A DNA stretch of 64,000 nt, taken from assembly GCA_900110975.1 (NCBI GenBank), contig FOFK01000010.1, forward strand, positions 28,938 to 92,937. Reading direction: 5' to 3'. Positions 56,213-64,000 of the stretch are shown here, piece by piece (position 1 is the first letter of the stretch; every line of letters begins with the position of its first letter). The notes under the pieces were generated by a model, which saw nothing but the letters and a program-made list of their open reading frames with translations, ran no database searches and was not told where the DNA came from. This DNA comes from Lachnospiraceae bacterium RM5. Its GTDB lineage: Bacteria; Bacillota; Clostridia; Lachnospirales; Lachnospiraceae. The translations under genes and the position numbers were made by a program.

Positions 56213-56419
56213 TTATTCATTTTTTACATTTTTACATCCGGAGCAATTATAGGAACAGGCACAATTCCCCATATTACACCCATTATTACCTGAACAATTT
56301 AAAGAACAATTACACTTACCCTTATTCCTTTTTATTATCATTACTCCCCTAATAAATAATAAAGAAATAATCAAAATAAAAATAATATCAAAAATATTTA
56401 AATTATTAAGAATGTTCAT
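56213..56419 (-). CDS. FeoB-associated Cys-rich membrane protein
   Basis: 68 residues: one N-terminal membrane helix (about 9-29, FDIIFILIISLLFIRGVMII), a basic patch (KRNKGK), then eight cysteines in about 30 residues (KCNCSLNC, GCNMGNCACSYNC, SGC). This matches the short proteins that accompany FeoB in Firmicutes and may hand over or bind ferrous iron. It lies 66 bp downstream of feoB on the same strand. Longer and richer in Asn than typical members. Confidence 0.85.
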   Translation of the reverse strand: MNILNNLNIFDIIFILIISLLFIRGVMIIKRNKGKCNCSLNCSGNNGCNMGNCACSYNCSGCKNVKNE

Positions 56420-56485
56420 ACATATTATCTCCTATCTTATTTCTTTTCTATTTCTAATATTATCAGATAATATTACCTTATAACA

Positions 56486-58834
56486 TTATCTGACTCCGGC
56501 AAAGTAAAAAATATATCTTATTATAAAAGCTACCACATAAGCAATAGTACACTGCCATATAACAGTGATAAATGCCCATTTTGTTCCAAGCTCCCTTTTA
56601 ACTGCTGCAATTGCCGCAACACATGGTGCATATAAAAGAGAAAATACAAGTAAAGATATAACCGAAAGCCTGGTAAGTGCATTTGCAACTCCGTTTTTAT
56701 AAAGAACCTCAAGTGTTGATACAACACTTTCTTTTGCCATAAATCCACTGACTAATGATACAATTATTCTCCAGTCCCCAAGACCAATAGGCTTCATAAC
56801 AGGTACAAAAATTTTTGAAATAATTGCAAGCATACTGTTTTCTGCATCACTTACAATATTCATATGAAAATCAAAACCATTCAAAAACCAGATAAGTACT
56901 GTTGCTACTAAAATAACAGAAAATGCCTTTTGTAAAAAATCTTTTGTTTTTTCCCAAAGTAATTGTGCCACATTTTTTAAAGCCGGCAATCTGTAATTTG
57001 GAAGCTCCATAACAAAAGGAACAGCTCCACCTTTAAACAATGTACTTTTATATAATATCGCCACCAATATTCCCATTATAATGCCAAGGAAATATAACCC
57101 AATCATTACAAATCCGCCATTCTTTTTAAAAAATATATTTACAAAGAATGCATATATAGGAAGCTTTGCAGAGCAGCTCATAAACGGAGTAAGTAAAATT
57201 GTCATCTTCCTGTCTCTTTCACTTGGAAGAGTTCTTGTAGACATTATAGCAGGAACTGAACAGCCAAACCCTATAAGCATCGGCACAATACTTCTTCCTG
57301 ATAAACCTATTTTCCTAAGAAGTTTATCCATAAAAAATGCAACTCTTGCAATATACCCACTGTCTTCTAATATTGATAAAAAGAAGAAGAGAATAACTAT
57401 TATTGGAAGGAAACTAAGTACACTTCCAACACCGGCAAAAATACCATCTATTATAAGACTCTTAACCATCTTATTAACGCCTACAATATCAAGCCCATCA
57501 GCTACAAATTTTGTAAGCATATCTATTCCCTTTTCTAAAACAGTTTGAAAAAAAGCACCTATTACATTAAATGTCAGATAAAAAACCATGGACATAATTA
57601 TTATAAATGCAGGAATAGCGCTATATTTTCCTGTAAGAATTTTATCTATCTTATAACTTCTTAAATATTCCTTACTTTCTTTTGGTTTAACAACCGTTTG
57701 TTTACAGACTTTCTTTATATAAGAGAATCTCATATCTGCCATGGCAGCACTTCTATCTAATTCTCTTTCTTTTTCCATCTGTTTTATAATATGCTCAACA
57801 GTTTCTTTCTCATGATCATCTAATTTCAGCTGTTCAATGATAAGTTTATCCCCTTCAATAATTTTTCCTGCACAAAATCTTATTGGAAGATCATTATCCT
57901 GCACATGATCTTCTATCAGATGACAAATACCATGTAAGCATCTGTGAAGAGCTCCTTTATTTTCTTCTTTATCACAAAAGTCCTGCCTTAAAGGTTTTTC
58001 CTGATAATATGCCACATGAATAGCATGATTAATTAACTCTTCGATTCCCTGATTTTTTGTTGCAGATATAGGAACTACAGGAACACCTAACATCTCCTCC
58101 ATCATATTTACATCAAGGCATCCGCCATTTGCCTGAAATTCATCCATCATATTAAGAGCAACAACCATAGGAACATTCATTTCCAAAAGCTGCATTGTCA
58201 GATATAAATTTCTTTCAATATTATTTACATCAACAATATTTATAATTGCATGAGGTTTCTCTTCAAGAACAAAATTTCTTGAAACTACTTCTTCACTGGT
58301 ATATGGCGACATAGAATATATCCCTGGTAAATCTGTAATAACAGTATCTTTATGTCCTATTATTACACCATCTTTTCTATCAACTGTAACTCCCGGGAAA
58401 TTTCCAACATGTTGTTTTGAACCTGTAAGCCTGTTAAACAAAGTCGTCTTACCACTGTTTTGATTTCCCACAAGTGCAAACTTCATAATAGTTCCTGCAG
58501 GAAGTGGTTTTTCATCTGCTTTTACATGATACTTTCCACCTTCACCAAGTCCCGGATGTTCTTTCTTTTTAGATTTTTTTATTTTATTTTCTAATTCTTC
58601 TTTTTTATCTATTTTCTCAACTTTAATTTTCTTTGCATCATCAAGACGAAGAGTTAAAGAATATCCATGAATCCTTAATTCTACAGGATCTCCCATTGGT
58701 GCATATTTGATAATCTCTATTTTGCTTCCTGGAATTATGCCCATATCGAGAAAATGCTGACGTAAAGCACCATCACCACCAACCTCTTTAACTTTTACAT
58801 ATTCTCCAATCTTTGCATCTTTTAACGTCTTCAT
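56486..58834 (-). CDS. feoB: Ferrous iron transporter, FeoA-FeoB fusion
   Basis: Imports Fe2+ across the membrane. 782 residues from ATG 58834 (MKTLKDAKIGEYV; AAAGGA upstream); nine further upstream codons are not conserved. Residues 1-75 are a FeoA SH3-like domain (FLDMGIIPGSKIEIIKYAPMGDPVELRIHGY). A Lys-rich linker leads to the FeoB G domain: G1 GNQNSGKTTLFNRLTG, switch HVGNFPGVTVD, G3 DLPGIYSMSPYT and G4 ALNMMDE. About eight to ten membrane helices with two Gate motifs (VPMLIGFGCSVPAIMSTRTL; APCVAAIAAVKRE) follow. The fusion removes the need for a separate feoA. Confidence 0.95.
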   Translation of the reverse strand: MKTLKDAKIGEYVKVKEVGGDGALRQHFLDMGIIPGSKIEIIKYAPMGDPVELRIHGYSLTLRLDDAKKIKVEKIDKKEELENKIKKSKKKEHPGLGEGGKYHVKADEKPLPAGTIMKFALVGNQNSGKTTLFNRLTGSKQHVGNFPGVTVDRKDGVIIGHKDTVITDLPGIYSMSPYTSEEVVSRNFVLEEKPHAIINIVDVNNIERNLYLTMQLLEMNVPMVVALNMMDEFQANGGCLDVNMMEEMLGVPVVPISATKNQGIEELINHAIHVAYYQEKPLRQDFCDKEENKGALHRCLHGICHLIEDHVQDNDLPIRFCAGKIIEGDKLIIEQLKLDDHEKETVEHIIKQMEKERELDRSAAMADMRFSYIKKVCKQTVVKPKESKEYLRSYKIDKILTGKYSAIPAFIIIMSMVFYLTFNVIGAFFQTVLEKGIDMLTKFVADGLDIVGVNKMVKSLIIDGIFAGVGSVLSFLPIIVILFFFLSILEDSGYIARVAFFMDKLLRKIGLSGRSIVPMLIGFGCSVPAIMSTRTLPSERDRKMTILLTPFMSCSAKLPIYAFFVNIFFKKNGGFVMIGLYFLGIIMGILVAILYKSTLFKGGAVPFVMELPNYRLPALKNVAQLLWEKTKDFLQKAFSVILVATVLIWFLNGFDFHMNIVSDAENSMLAIISKIFVPVMKPIGLGDWRIIVSLVSGFMAKESVVSTLEVLYKNGVANALTRLSVISLLVFSLLYAPCVAAIAAVKRELGTKWAFITVIWQCTIAYVVAFIIRYIFYFAGVR

Positions 58835-58879
58835 GTATTTTCCTTTCCAAACATTGAACAATCATGCTGATAATTTATA

Positions 58880-59743
58880 TTACCTGAGTGTATCTAAGAA
58901 ATTTTTTAAACCTTTATTTAAATTTTTATAATCACATCCTGTATCTCCTAATTTTACACTTTTATTATTTCCATGGTAATCACTTCCGGCTGTAACAAAA
59001 AGATTGTATTTATCAGCAAAATATAAATTTTCATCTCTTAACTTCTTATCAAATCCGGAATAAAATGCCTCAACACCTTTAAGCCCAAACTCTAAAAGAT
59101 GCTTTATCCTGTCATCCATTTCTTTTCCGGTTATACATTCCCTACCGCTTCCAAATGATGGATGAGCAAGAATTGGTATCCCATCCGCTTTTAATACAGC
59201 TTCAATAACTTCAACAGGTCCGATATATTTTTCTCTATAAGATAATTTATTTATATAATCATTTATTGCCTCATCTCTCGTCTTTGCATATCCATATTTA
59301 ACCATCATATTCCCAATATGAGGTTTTCCAGGATTATCAAGCTTCATAAGATTATCTATTTCTTCTTCAGGAAAAACAATATTATATTCTTCCTCTAAAA
59401 GTTCAATCCTTTTCTTAACCTTGTATTCCCTATATTCATGCGCCTTGTCACAAAGTTCATTAATCATGCCAGAATCCGGATTATAATTATATCCTAAAAT
59501 ATGATATTTACCATTACTATCCCTGCATGCAAATTCAACGCCTGTTATATATTTAAACTTATTATCGAAATTATTTTCATTAAAAATTTCCTTAAAAACT
59601 TTTGCTGACTTCACGGAATCATGATCTGTCACCGAAAAAGAATTTATTTTTTCTTTTAACAGTTTTTTTAAAAGTTCTTCAGGTGTATCTGTTCCGTCAG
59701 AAATAGATGTATGTATATGAAAATCAATCTTTATATTTTCCAT
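58880..59743 (-). CDS. PHP-domain phosphoesterase
   Basis: 287 residues of the PHP fold with all metal motifs: DFHIHTSISDGTDTPEEL at the N-terminus, SVTDHDSVKS, TGVEFAC, ILAHPSFG and AGSDYHGNN. It resembles the YciV/TrpH-type 3',5'-nucleoside bisphosphate phosphatases and 5'-3' exoribonucleases. Substrate not decided by sequence alone. Lies between feoB and a methyltransferase gene, same direction. Confidence 0.88.
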   Translation of the reverse strand: MENIKIDFHIHTSISDGTDTPEELLKKLLKEKINSFSVTDHDSVKSAKVFKEIFNENNFDNKFKYITGVEFACRDSNGKYHILGYNYNPDSGMINELCDKAHEYREYKVKKRIELLEEEYNIVFPEEEIDNLMKLDNPGKPHIGNMMVKYGYAKTRDEAINDYINKLSYREKYIGPVEVIEAVLKADGIPILAHPSFGSGRECITGKEMDDRIKHLLEFGLKGVEAFYSGFDKKLRDENLYFADKYNLFVTAGSDYHGNNKSVKLGDTGCDYKNLNKGLKNFLDTLR

Positions 59744-59781
59744 ATAATTTTCCTTTTATTCTCACATCGATAGTTTATAAA

Positions 59782-60573
59782 TTATTTTTTCTTCAATAAT
59801 GCTAATGCTGCATAATGCAAAACATCAAACTTTTCAGGAGCTATTTTTTCAAGAAGTTCTTTATGCTCTTTATCCCAATTTGAAAGTTCTTCCGGATTAA
59901 GAGATGCTCCCACTCCTCTGCAGGCTTTCATTCGTCCATGCCATGCCTGCCTTGTAAATGGCACTATCAGCTCATATTCTTCATGCTCTTCCATTTCAAA
60001 ACAATCATAAGTAACATCAGGAATCCATATAGGATGCCTTGTTTCCCTGGCCCCTGTCCAGTTTGGACTATATTTTAATACAAGCTCTTCACTTTTTCCT
60101 GCTATTTCATCTTCAAATGGAAGCCATGCCATATAAAGAAGTAATAACTTTCCATCTTTCTTAAGAAATTTTGATAACATTGGCATAACTTTTTCATGAT
60201 CAAAATACCAAAAGCACTGACATGCAGTAATAACATCAAAAGTTTCAGCAGGAAAATCAAGATTTTCTGTTGCAACAGCATCGAAATCTATATTCATATT
60301 ATTTTCTTTTGAAAGCATTTTTGCCTGTTCTATCTGTTCAGGAGATATATCTCTTCCTACCCAGTCAGCACCATATTTATACATATTCCTTGGAATAACT
60401 CCGGTACCTGTTCCAATATCTAATACCTTTTGTCCTGATACACACAATCCCCTGTCTATAATTTTTTTATAAAACTCATCAGGATAAATATCTCTGTATT
60501 TTGCATAATCCTCTGAAGTTTTTCCCCAGTCAAATGCATTTCCTGAATCTATTCTTTTATCTCGTATTTCCAT
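59782..60573 (-). CDS. Class I SAM-dependent methyltransferase
   Basis: 263 residues. SAM-binding motif I reads VLDIGTGTGVIPRNM, with acidic VGRDISPEQIEQAKMLS after strand 2 and FDVITACQCFWYFDHEKVMPML as motif II/III. These identify the UbiE/Methyltransf_11-like group; the acceptor is unknown. The C-terminal half is aromatic-rich. The neighbours give no pathway clue. Confidence 0.85.
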   Translation of the reverse strand: MEIRDKRIDSGNAFDWGKTSEDYAKYRDIYPDEFYKKIIDRGLCVSGQKVLDIGTGTGVIPRNMYKYGADWVGRDISPEQIEQAKMLSKENNMNIDFDAVATENLDFPAETFDVITACQCFWYFDHEKVMPMLSKFLKKDGKLLLLYMAWLPFEDEIAGKSEELVLKYSPNWTGARETRHPIWIPDVTYDCFEMEEHEEYELIVPFTRQAWHGRMKACRGVGASLNPEELSNWDKEHKELLEKIAPEKFDVLHYAALALLKKK

Positions 60574-60627
60574 CTGACTTTTTTCTCTTATCTTCTTCCT
60601 GTTTTTTTTATTATTCTTAAGTTATTT

Positions 60628-61272
60628 TTACTTCCAGTTTCTAAGATCCTTTTTCTCCATTGCTATCAATAAAGTTTCATTTTTTACCAACGGTTCTTCC
60701 GGATCACCGAAGCACCATTTCTTTCCTTCCTTTCTGATAGCAATAACGTTCATCATAAACTTTTTACGAAGCTGAAGCTCTATAAGATTTTTACCAATCC
60801 AGTCATCTTTTGCTTCTATTTCAACCACATACATATTATCATCTATTTCAAGAAAATCCTTAAATGATGATGAAAGTAAAATTCTTGCTGATCTCATTCC
60901 ACCTTCACCTTCCGGATCAAGTATCTTATCAACACCAATTTTAAAGAGTATGGAAGACATTCTGTCAGATGAAGATTTTGCAACTATTAAAGGCACTTCC
61001 TGTTCTTTTGCAACTGCAACTATCATAATTGCAGCAGCTAAATTTCTTCCTATACACGATACAACAATGTCCATATTTTTAAGTCCAAGAGCTGCAACTT
61101 CATCTTCATTCTCTAAATTTGCCTGTACAACAGAAGTACATTTTCCTGAAAAATCAGATACTATTTTTTCATTACAATCTACCGCTAAAACATCTGCACC
61201 CATAAGATAAAGATTTTCAGCAAGACTTCTTCCGTATTTACCTAACCCTAAAACCGCTACCGATTTTTTCAT
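60628..61272 (-). CDS. ktrA: Potassium channel regulatory subunit KtrA
   Basis: Cytosolic RCK ring gating KtrB. 214 residues: RCK_N Rossmann domain with VLGLGKYGRSLAENL and VLAVDCNEKIV (NAD/ATP binding) and an RCK_C domain (about 135-214, VVEIEAKDDWIGKNLIELQLR), the usual c-di-AMP site in Firmicutes. Encoded 14 bp downstream of ktrB. Confidence 0.93.
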   Translation of the reverse strand: MKKSVAVLGLGKYGRSLAENLYLMGADVLAVDCNEKIVSDFSGKCTSVVQANLENEDEVAALGLKNMDIVVSCIGRNLAAAIMIVAVAKEQEVPLIVAKSSSDRMSSILFKIGVDKILDPEGEGGMRSARILLSSSFKDFLEIDDNMYVVEIEAKDDWIGKNLIELQLRKKFMMNVIAIRKEGKKWCFGDPEEPLVKNETLLIAMEKKDLRNWK

Positions 61273-61286
61273 TTTTTTATTTCCTC

Positions 61287-62672
61287 CTATCCTACATAAA
61301 ACATTCCTTTAGAATGACTGATTTTATTTTGAAGTGTTGTGTCAGATACAAAAAAACACGCCATAGAAACAGGTCCTATTCTTCCAAAATACATCGATGT
61401 AATTACAATAATTCTTCCGGCTGTTCCAAGAGTAGGTGTAATTCCTCTAGAAAGACCTACCGTTCCAAGAGCACTTACAATTTCATAACATGCATCCGTC
61501 AGTTTAATTCCTTCTCCTGCCATTAAAACCATTGTCATAAGAAACACAACTGTACCACTTACTGTAATAATAGCTGCTACCTTTCTCATAAGTTCAGTTG
61601 ATACACTTCTATTAAAAATAACTGTTTCCTTTTTTCCATTTACATAAGAATATGCATTCATAAACAATAAAAATGCTGTTACTGTCTTAATTCCACCGGC
61701 AGTTCCTATTGGAGAACCACCTATAAACATTAAAACATATCCCATTACGCAAGAACTCTCTGTAAGATTTTGCTGTGGCACTGACGAAAATCCCGCCGTC
61801 CTGAATGTTACAGACTGAAAAATACTATTAAGAAATTTATCTTTAAAACTCATATTCCCAATAGTTCCCGGGTTATTATATTCTGCTATCATAATACCAA
61901 AAGTTCCAGCAGTAATAAGTATAGCTGTAACAAGAAGAACTAATTTTGTATGTTCTGACCAATGATTAACTATCACAAGAGGTCTTAGTCTGTTACTGAT
62001 ACCTTTTCTTATACCATCAATAATATCAAACCACACAACAAATCCAAGTCCGCCTAAAACAATGAGTATCATTGTAATACTCATTAAAAATGAGGAATCC
62101 CTGAAATCCATCATACTATTAGGACCCGCTATATCCATACCTGCATTACAAAATGCCGAAACAGCCTGAAACAGAGATATCCATAAGCCTTTAACAAATC
62201 CATATTTTGGCACCAGCCTTGTAGCATAAAGGATCGTTCCAATTCCTTCAACTAAAAATGTACCTTTAAATATTCTCACCAAAAAACCAAGAAGTCCTCT
62301 ATTATTATTAACATTAAGTGCATCTCCTAATAATTTACGTTCTCCAAGAGTAAACTTTTTTTTACCTATTAGCAAAAATATTGAACCAACTGTAACTACT
62401 CCTAATCCTCCCATTTGAATTAACAATAAAATTACAAGCTGTCCAAATGTGCTCCAATGAGCATATGTATCCACAACAACAAGTCCTGTCACGCACACCG
62501 ATGTGGTTGCAGTAAACAGTGCAGTTAAAACACTGGTACTTTCTCCCTTTACAGTTGCAAAAGGCAACATTAAAAGAATAGTTCCCACAATAATCGCTAT
62601 TAAAAAACTAAGGGGAATAAATCGTTCAGGTGCACCTAATACATGCCTTATTTTTTTCAAATCCACTTTCAT
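61287..62672 (-). CDS. ktrB: Potassium channel membrane subunit KtrB (TrkH family)
   Basis: Na+-dependent K+ uptake. 461 residues, four pore repeats with filter-like loops TTSVCVTGLVVVDT, AFCNAGMDIAG, TFRTAGFSSVPQQ and LGTVGLSRGITPTLG. The intramembrane loop is rich in Gly/Ser (FIGGSPIGTAGGIKT). The RBS (GAGAG) is modest. Transcribed from the strong promoter at 62762-62790. Confidence 0.93.
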   Translation of the reverse strand: MKVDLKKIRHVLGAPERFIPLSFLIAIIVGTILLMLPFATVKGESTSVLTALFTATTSVCVTGLVVVDTYAHWSTFGQLVILLLIQMGGLGVVTVGSIFLLIGKKKFTLGERKLLGDALNVNNNRGLLGFLVRIFKGTFLVEGIGTILYATRLVPKYGFVKGLWISLFQAVSAFCNAGMDIAGPNSMMDFRDSSFLMSITMILIVLGGLGFVVWFDIIDGIRKGISNRLRPLVIVNHWSEHTKLVLLVTAILITAGTFGIMIAEYNNPGTIGNMSFKDKFLNSIFQSVTFRTAGFSSVPQQNLTESSCVMGYVLMFIGGSPIGTAGGIKTVTAFLLFMNAYSYVNGKKETVIFNRSVSTELMRKVAAIITVSGTVVFLMTMVLMAGEGIKLTDACYEIVSALGTVGLSRGITPTLGTAGRIIVITSMYFGRIGPVSMACFFVSDTTLQNKISHSKGMFYVG

Positions 62673-62761
62673 TTTAATCTCTCTATTTTCTCATTAATAA
62701 ATTTACACAATAATATCTTATTTAGATAAAAGCATTACCCAAACAAAATTTTTCAGCCTAT

Positions 62762-62790
62762 ATTATACCAATACATATCCGGCTCGTCAA
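62762..62790 (-). promoter_or_regulatory. Sigma-A-type promoter of ktrBA
   Basis: Minus-strand TTGACG (62790-62785), 17-bp spacer, TATAAT (62767-62762). The leader of about 83 nt has no recognisable c-di-AMP riboswitch. Confidence 0.82.
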
Positions 62791-62930
62791 TTAAGACAGT
62801 CCTTGGAATTTTATGATTTTTTATTGTGATTTAAAGCATAAGAAAAATTTTATCACTGGTTTCAATCAAAAAGAAAAAGACCGATTACTCGATCTTTTTT
62901 ATACTTCATTTTACTTTTAAACTGCTGTTT
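62791..62930. other. Intergenic DNA between ktrB promoter and small peptide gene
   Basis: AT-rich, no coding sequence. It contains only the terminator at 62870-62899. Confidence 0.4.
62870..62899 (-). terminator. Terminator of the DUF2975-XRE-peptide operon
   Basis: aaaagaccga pairs with tcgatctttt (one mismatch) around a short loop, followed on the minus strand by TTTTTCTTTTT. Confidence 0.75.
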
Positions 62931-63008
62931 CTATTTTTTGACAGAGGCGATTATCACTAATAACAATAAAACTATACATATCAAAGCAAGCCTCGCTGTA
63001 AATCCCAT
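62931..63008 (-). CDS. 25-residue single-helix membrane peptide
   Basis: ATG at 63008, stop TAG at 62931. The peptide starts MGFTARLALICIV, continues with a run of Leu, Val and Ile, and ends ASVKK: a single hydrophobic helix with a basic C-terminus. An AGGTG ribosome binding site lies about 9 nt upstream, in the last of three 13-bp repeats. The gene is the third in the DUF2975-XRE operon and ends before its terminator, so it is likely transcribed. Its size resembles KdpF-type or sORF regulators of membrane complexes; the partner is unknown. Confidence 0.6.
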   Translation of the reverse strand: MGFTARLALICIVLLLLVIIASVKK

Positions 63009-63012
63009 CAAT

Positions 63013-63050
63013 CTTCACCTCATTTCTTCACCTCATTCCTTCACCTCATT
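63013..63050 (-). repeat. Three tandem 13-bp repeats, each with a Shine-Dalgarno-like core
   Basis: cttcacctcatt occurs at 63013-63024, 63026-63037 and 63039-63050, period 13. On the minus strand each unit reads AATGAGGTGAAG, containing AGGTG and a start-Arg-stop codon run (ATG AGG TGA). The first unit overlaps the XRE gene stop codon and the last lies 4 nt before the peptide start. Confidence 0.85.
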
Positions 63051-63264
63051 TCTTTACAGGTCTGTACTCCAGGATATCTCCCGGCTGACATTCAAGAGCT
63101 TCACATAGCTTTGCAAGGGTACTCACCTTTATGGCTTTTGCTTTTCCTGTTTTTAAAATAGACATGTTCGTTACCGTTATCCCCACCTTATCTGCAAGCT
63201 CAGTAACGCTCATCTTGCGTTTTGCAAGCATAACATCGATGTTAAAAATTATATCTCCTTCCAT
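63046..63264 (-). CDS. Small XRE-family HTH regulator
   Basis: 72 residues: HTH domain NIDVMLAKRKMSVTELADKVGITVTNMSILKTGKAKAIKVSTLAKLCEALECQPGDILEY. This YozG-like type pairs with DUF2975 membrane proteins in many Firmicutes. Encoded 12 bp after the DUF2975 gene. Its probable operator is the inverted repeat at 63822-63856. Confidence 0.9.
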   Translation of the reverse strand: MEGDIIFNIDVMLAKRKMSVTELADKVGITVTNMSILKTGKAKAIKVSTLAKLCEALECQPGDILEYRPVKK

Positions 63265-63276
63265 ATTTTCCTCCCA

Positions 63277-63756
63277 TCAAATCGTAAGATCACTCTGTTC
63301 CTGTAAGATAGCAGCCTTCTGAACCAAATGTGACAATACTGCTGAAGCAACTGTCACAGCAATTCCTGCAAATACCACTAAAAGAGAAAATAATGCAACT
63401 CCCGGATGGCTCATATTTAAAAATAAAAGAACTACATTTCCAATAAAAAATAATATTCCATCTCCGGCAGCAAGCCAGGAAATCCATTTTAAATATTTTG
63501 CATTCTCTGTTGAAAATGAATTATCTTTTCCAATATTTGTTGCTATTCTCCATCCCAACATAAGTTCTATATAACATGGAATACCTGTCATCCAAAGAAA
63601 AACCAACCATGGCCAATAACGATTTGAAAACTCCGGATACTCCGCGACAATAGATTTTCCATAGCTGGGAAATATTATAAAATAAACAATTAAACCACAT
63701 ATTCCAACACCGATAAGAATGACTTTAAGCCATTTTGATAAAGCTTTTTGTTCCAT
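63277..63756 (-). CDS. DUF2975-type membrane protein
   Basis: 159 residues, four hydrophobic segments (WLKVILIGVGICGLIVYFII; WPWLVFLWMTGIPCYIELML; WISWLAAGDGILFFIGNVVLLFL; VALFSLLVVFAGIAVTVASAVL) and the conserved SFSTENAKYLKWIS loop. It matches the DUF2975 family, whose function is not established. The start has AAAGGAGG 11 nt upstream. First gene of an operon with the XRE regulator and the 25-residue peptide. Confidence 0.88.
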   Translation of the reverse strand: MEQKALSKWLKVILIGVGICGLIVYFIIFPSYGKSIVAEYPEFSNRYWPWLVFLWMTGIPCYIELMLGWRIATNIGKDNSFSTENAKYLKWISWLAAGDGILFFIGNVVLLFLNMSHPGVALFSLLVVFAGIAVTVASAVLSHLVQKAAILQEQSDLTI

Positions 63757-63794
63757 TCGACCTAATCCTCCTTTAAATCTGTGATTTGTCTGTG

Positions 63795-63823
63795 ATTATA
63801 GCACCCTCCATATTGTACGTCAA
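63795..63823 (-). promoter_or_regulatory. Sigma-A-type promoter of the DUF2975-XRE operon
   Basis: Minus-strand TTGACG (63823-63818), 17-bp spacer, TATAAT (63800-63795); transcription would start near 63788. Confidence 0.82.
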
Positions 63824-63856
63824 TAACTTTTTATCGTTTTACGATAAAAAGTTATT
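63822..63856. promoter_or_regulatory. 15-bp inverted repeat abutting the -35 element, probable operator
   Basis: Perfect arms aataactttttatcg (63822-63836) and cgataaaaagttatt (63842-63856), 5-nt loop. It overlaps the first two bases of the -35. It may be the site of the XRE regulator, or a terminator for genes right of the window. Confidence 0.6.
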
Positions 63857-63869
63857 AAATTACATATAC

Positions 63870-64000
63870 ACGTTGGTGCAAATAGACGGACGATTGATAG
63901 TTTTATACGTTGACGAAGACATGCTTTTACGAATATTTTTCTTGAATTAAAATCTTTATTCGTTGTCGAAAGCCTAGGTTTACGAATAATTTTCTTGAAT
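63870..64000. repeat. 53-bp tandem repeat, continuing past the window
   Basis: cgttg[a/t]cgaa[g/a] ... tttacgaata..tttcttgaat is repeated with starts at 63908 and 63961 (period 53); a more diverged cgttgg unit begins at 63870. The array runs off the end of the window. Unrelated in sequence to the 52- and 72-bp repeats. Confidence 0.7.

Noticed and set aside
62673..62761. c-di-AMP (ydaO-type) riboswitch in the ktrB leader
   Set aside because: The leader is only about 83 nt and AT-rich, too short for that riboswitch and without its conserved blocks.

Overview
The window is AT-rich chromosomal DNA from a low-GC anaerobic Firmicute, most likely a gut or rumen member of the Lachnospiraceae (Clostridia). 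The gene set points that way: a conserved priA-def-fmt-rsmB-rlmN-stp-prkC-rsgA-rpe-thiN run, formate-tetrahydrofolate ligase, the [FeFe]-hydrogenase maturase HydE, LuxS, a FeoA-FeoB fusion with its Cys-rich partner, a MurE that looks meso-DAP specific, and a eukaryotic-type HisA. No species can be assigned from the window alone. Almost every gene is on the minus strand; the only plus-strand gene I support is a membrane-anchored protein kinase at 7313-8353.

Layout, in window coordinates. 1-3055: 3'-truncated hisA, then pnp and rpsO. 3056-3674: intergenic DNA with a 72-bp hairpin-bearing tandem repeat. 3675-7030: a YtrA-type GntR regulator with an ABC exporter. 7084-7207: a 124-bp cloverleaf palindrome, followed by the lone plus-strand kinase. 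8339-11765: a MacA/MacB-like efflux operon with a perfect inverted repeat over its promoter. 12023-13201: a secreted NlpC/P60 hydrolase. 13332-14099: a decayed HD-GYP-type signalling gene next to a 52-bp minisatellite. 14233-19764: a small conserved protein, luxS, an EAL phosphodiesterase and a GGDEF cyclase (AI-2 and c-di-GMP signalling). 19976-20590: a membrane protein plus XRE regulator module.

20700-44877 is dense housekeeping DNA transcribed leftward: thiamine pyrophosphokinase, rpe, rsgA, the PASTA kinase PrkC and its phosphatase, rRNA modification, formylation and deformylation, priA, folD, murE, dapF, fhs, ftsK/spoIIIE, uppP, aroK, hydE, cysK and a Na/Pi symporter. 45060-47754 holds the least explained pair: a TadZ/CpaE-like protein with a long coiled coil and a broken P-loop, followed by a protein with a DUF6382-like region and a degenerate FHA domain. 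47864-55998 is the ribosome and translation operon rimP-nusA-rnpM-ylxQ-infB-rbfA-nrnA-truB-ribF, here about 45 kb from rpsO-pnp, which often follow ribF in Firmicutes. Then come tRNA-Glu(CTC), the Feo iron uptake genes, a PHP phosphoesterase, a methyltransferase, the Ktr potassium transporter, and a second membrane protein plus XRE module that ends in an unlisted 25-residue membrane peptide. The window closes inside another tandem repeat of about 53 bp.

How they work together: most of the window is growth-rate machinery (translation, envelope precursors, folate and one-carbon supply). The accessory parts are sensing and envelope modules: two ABC efflux systems, the c-di-GMP/LuxS island, two XRE-membrane modules with strong promoters and clear operators, and the TadZ/FHA-like pair. 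I saw no phage, IS transposase, CRISPR array or classical defence operon.
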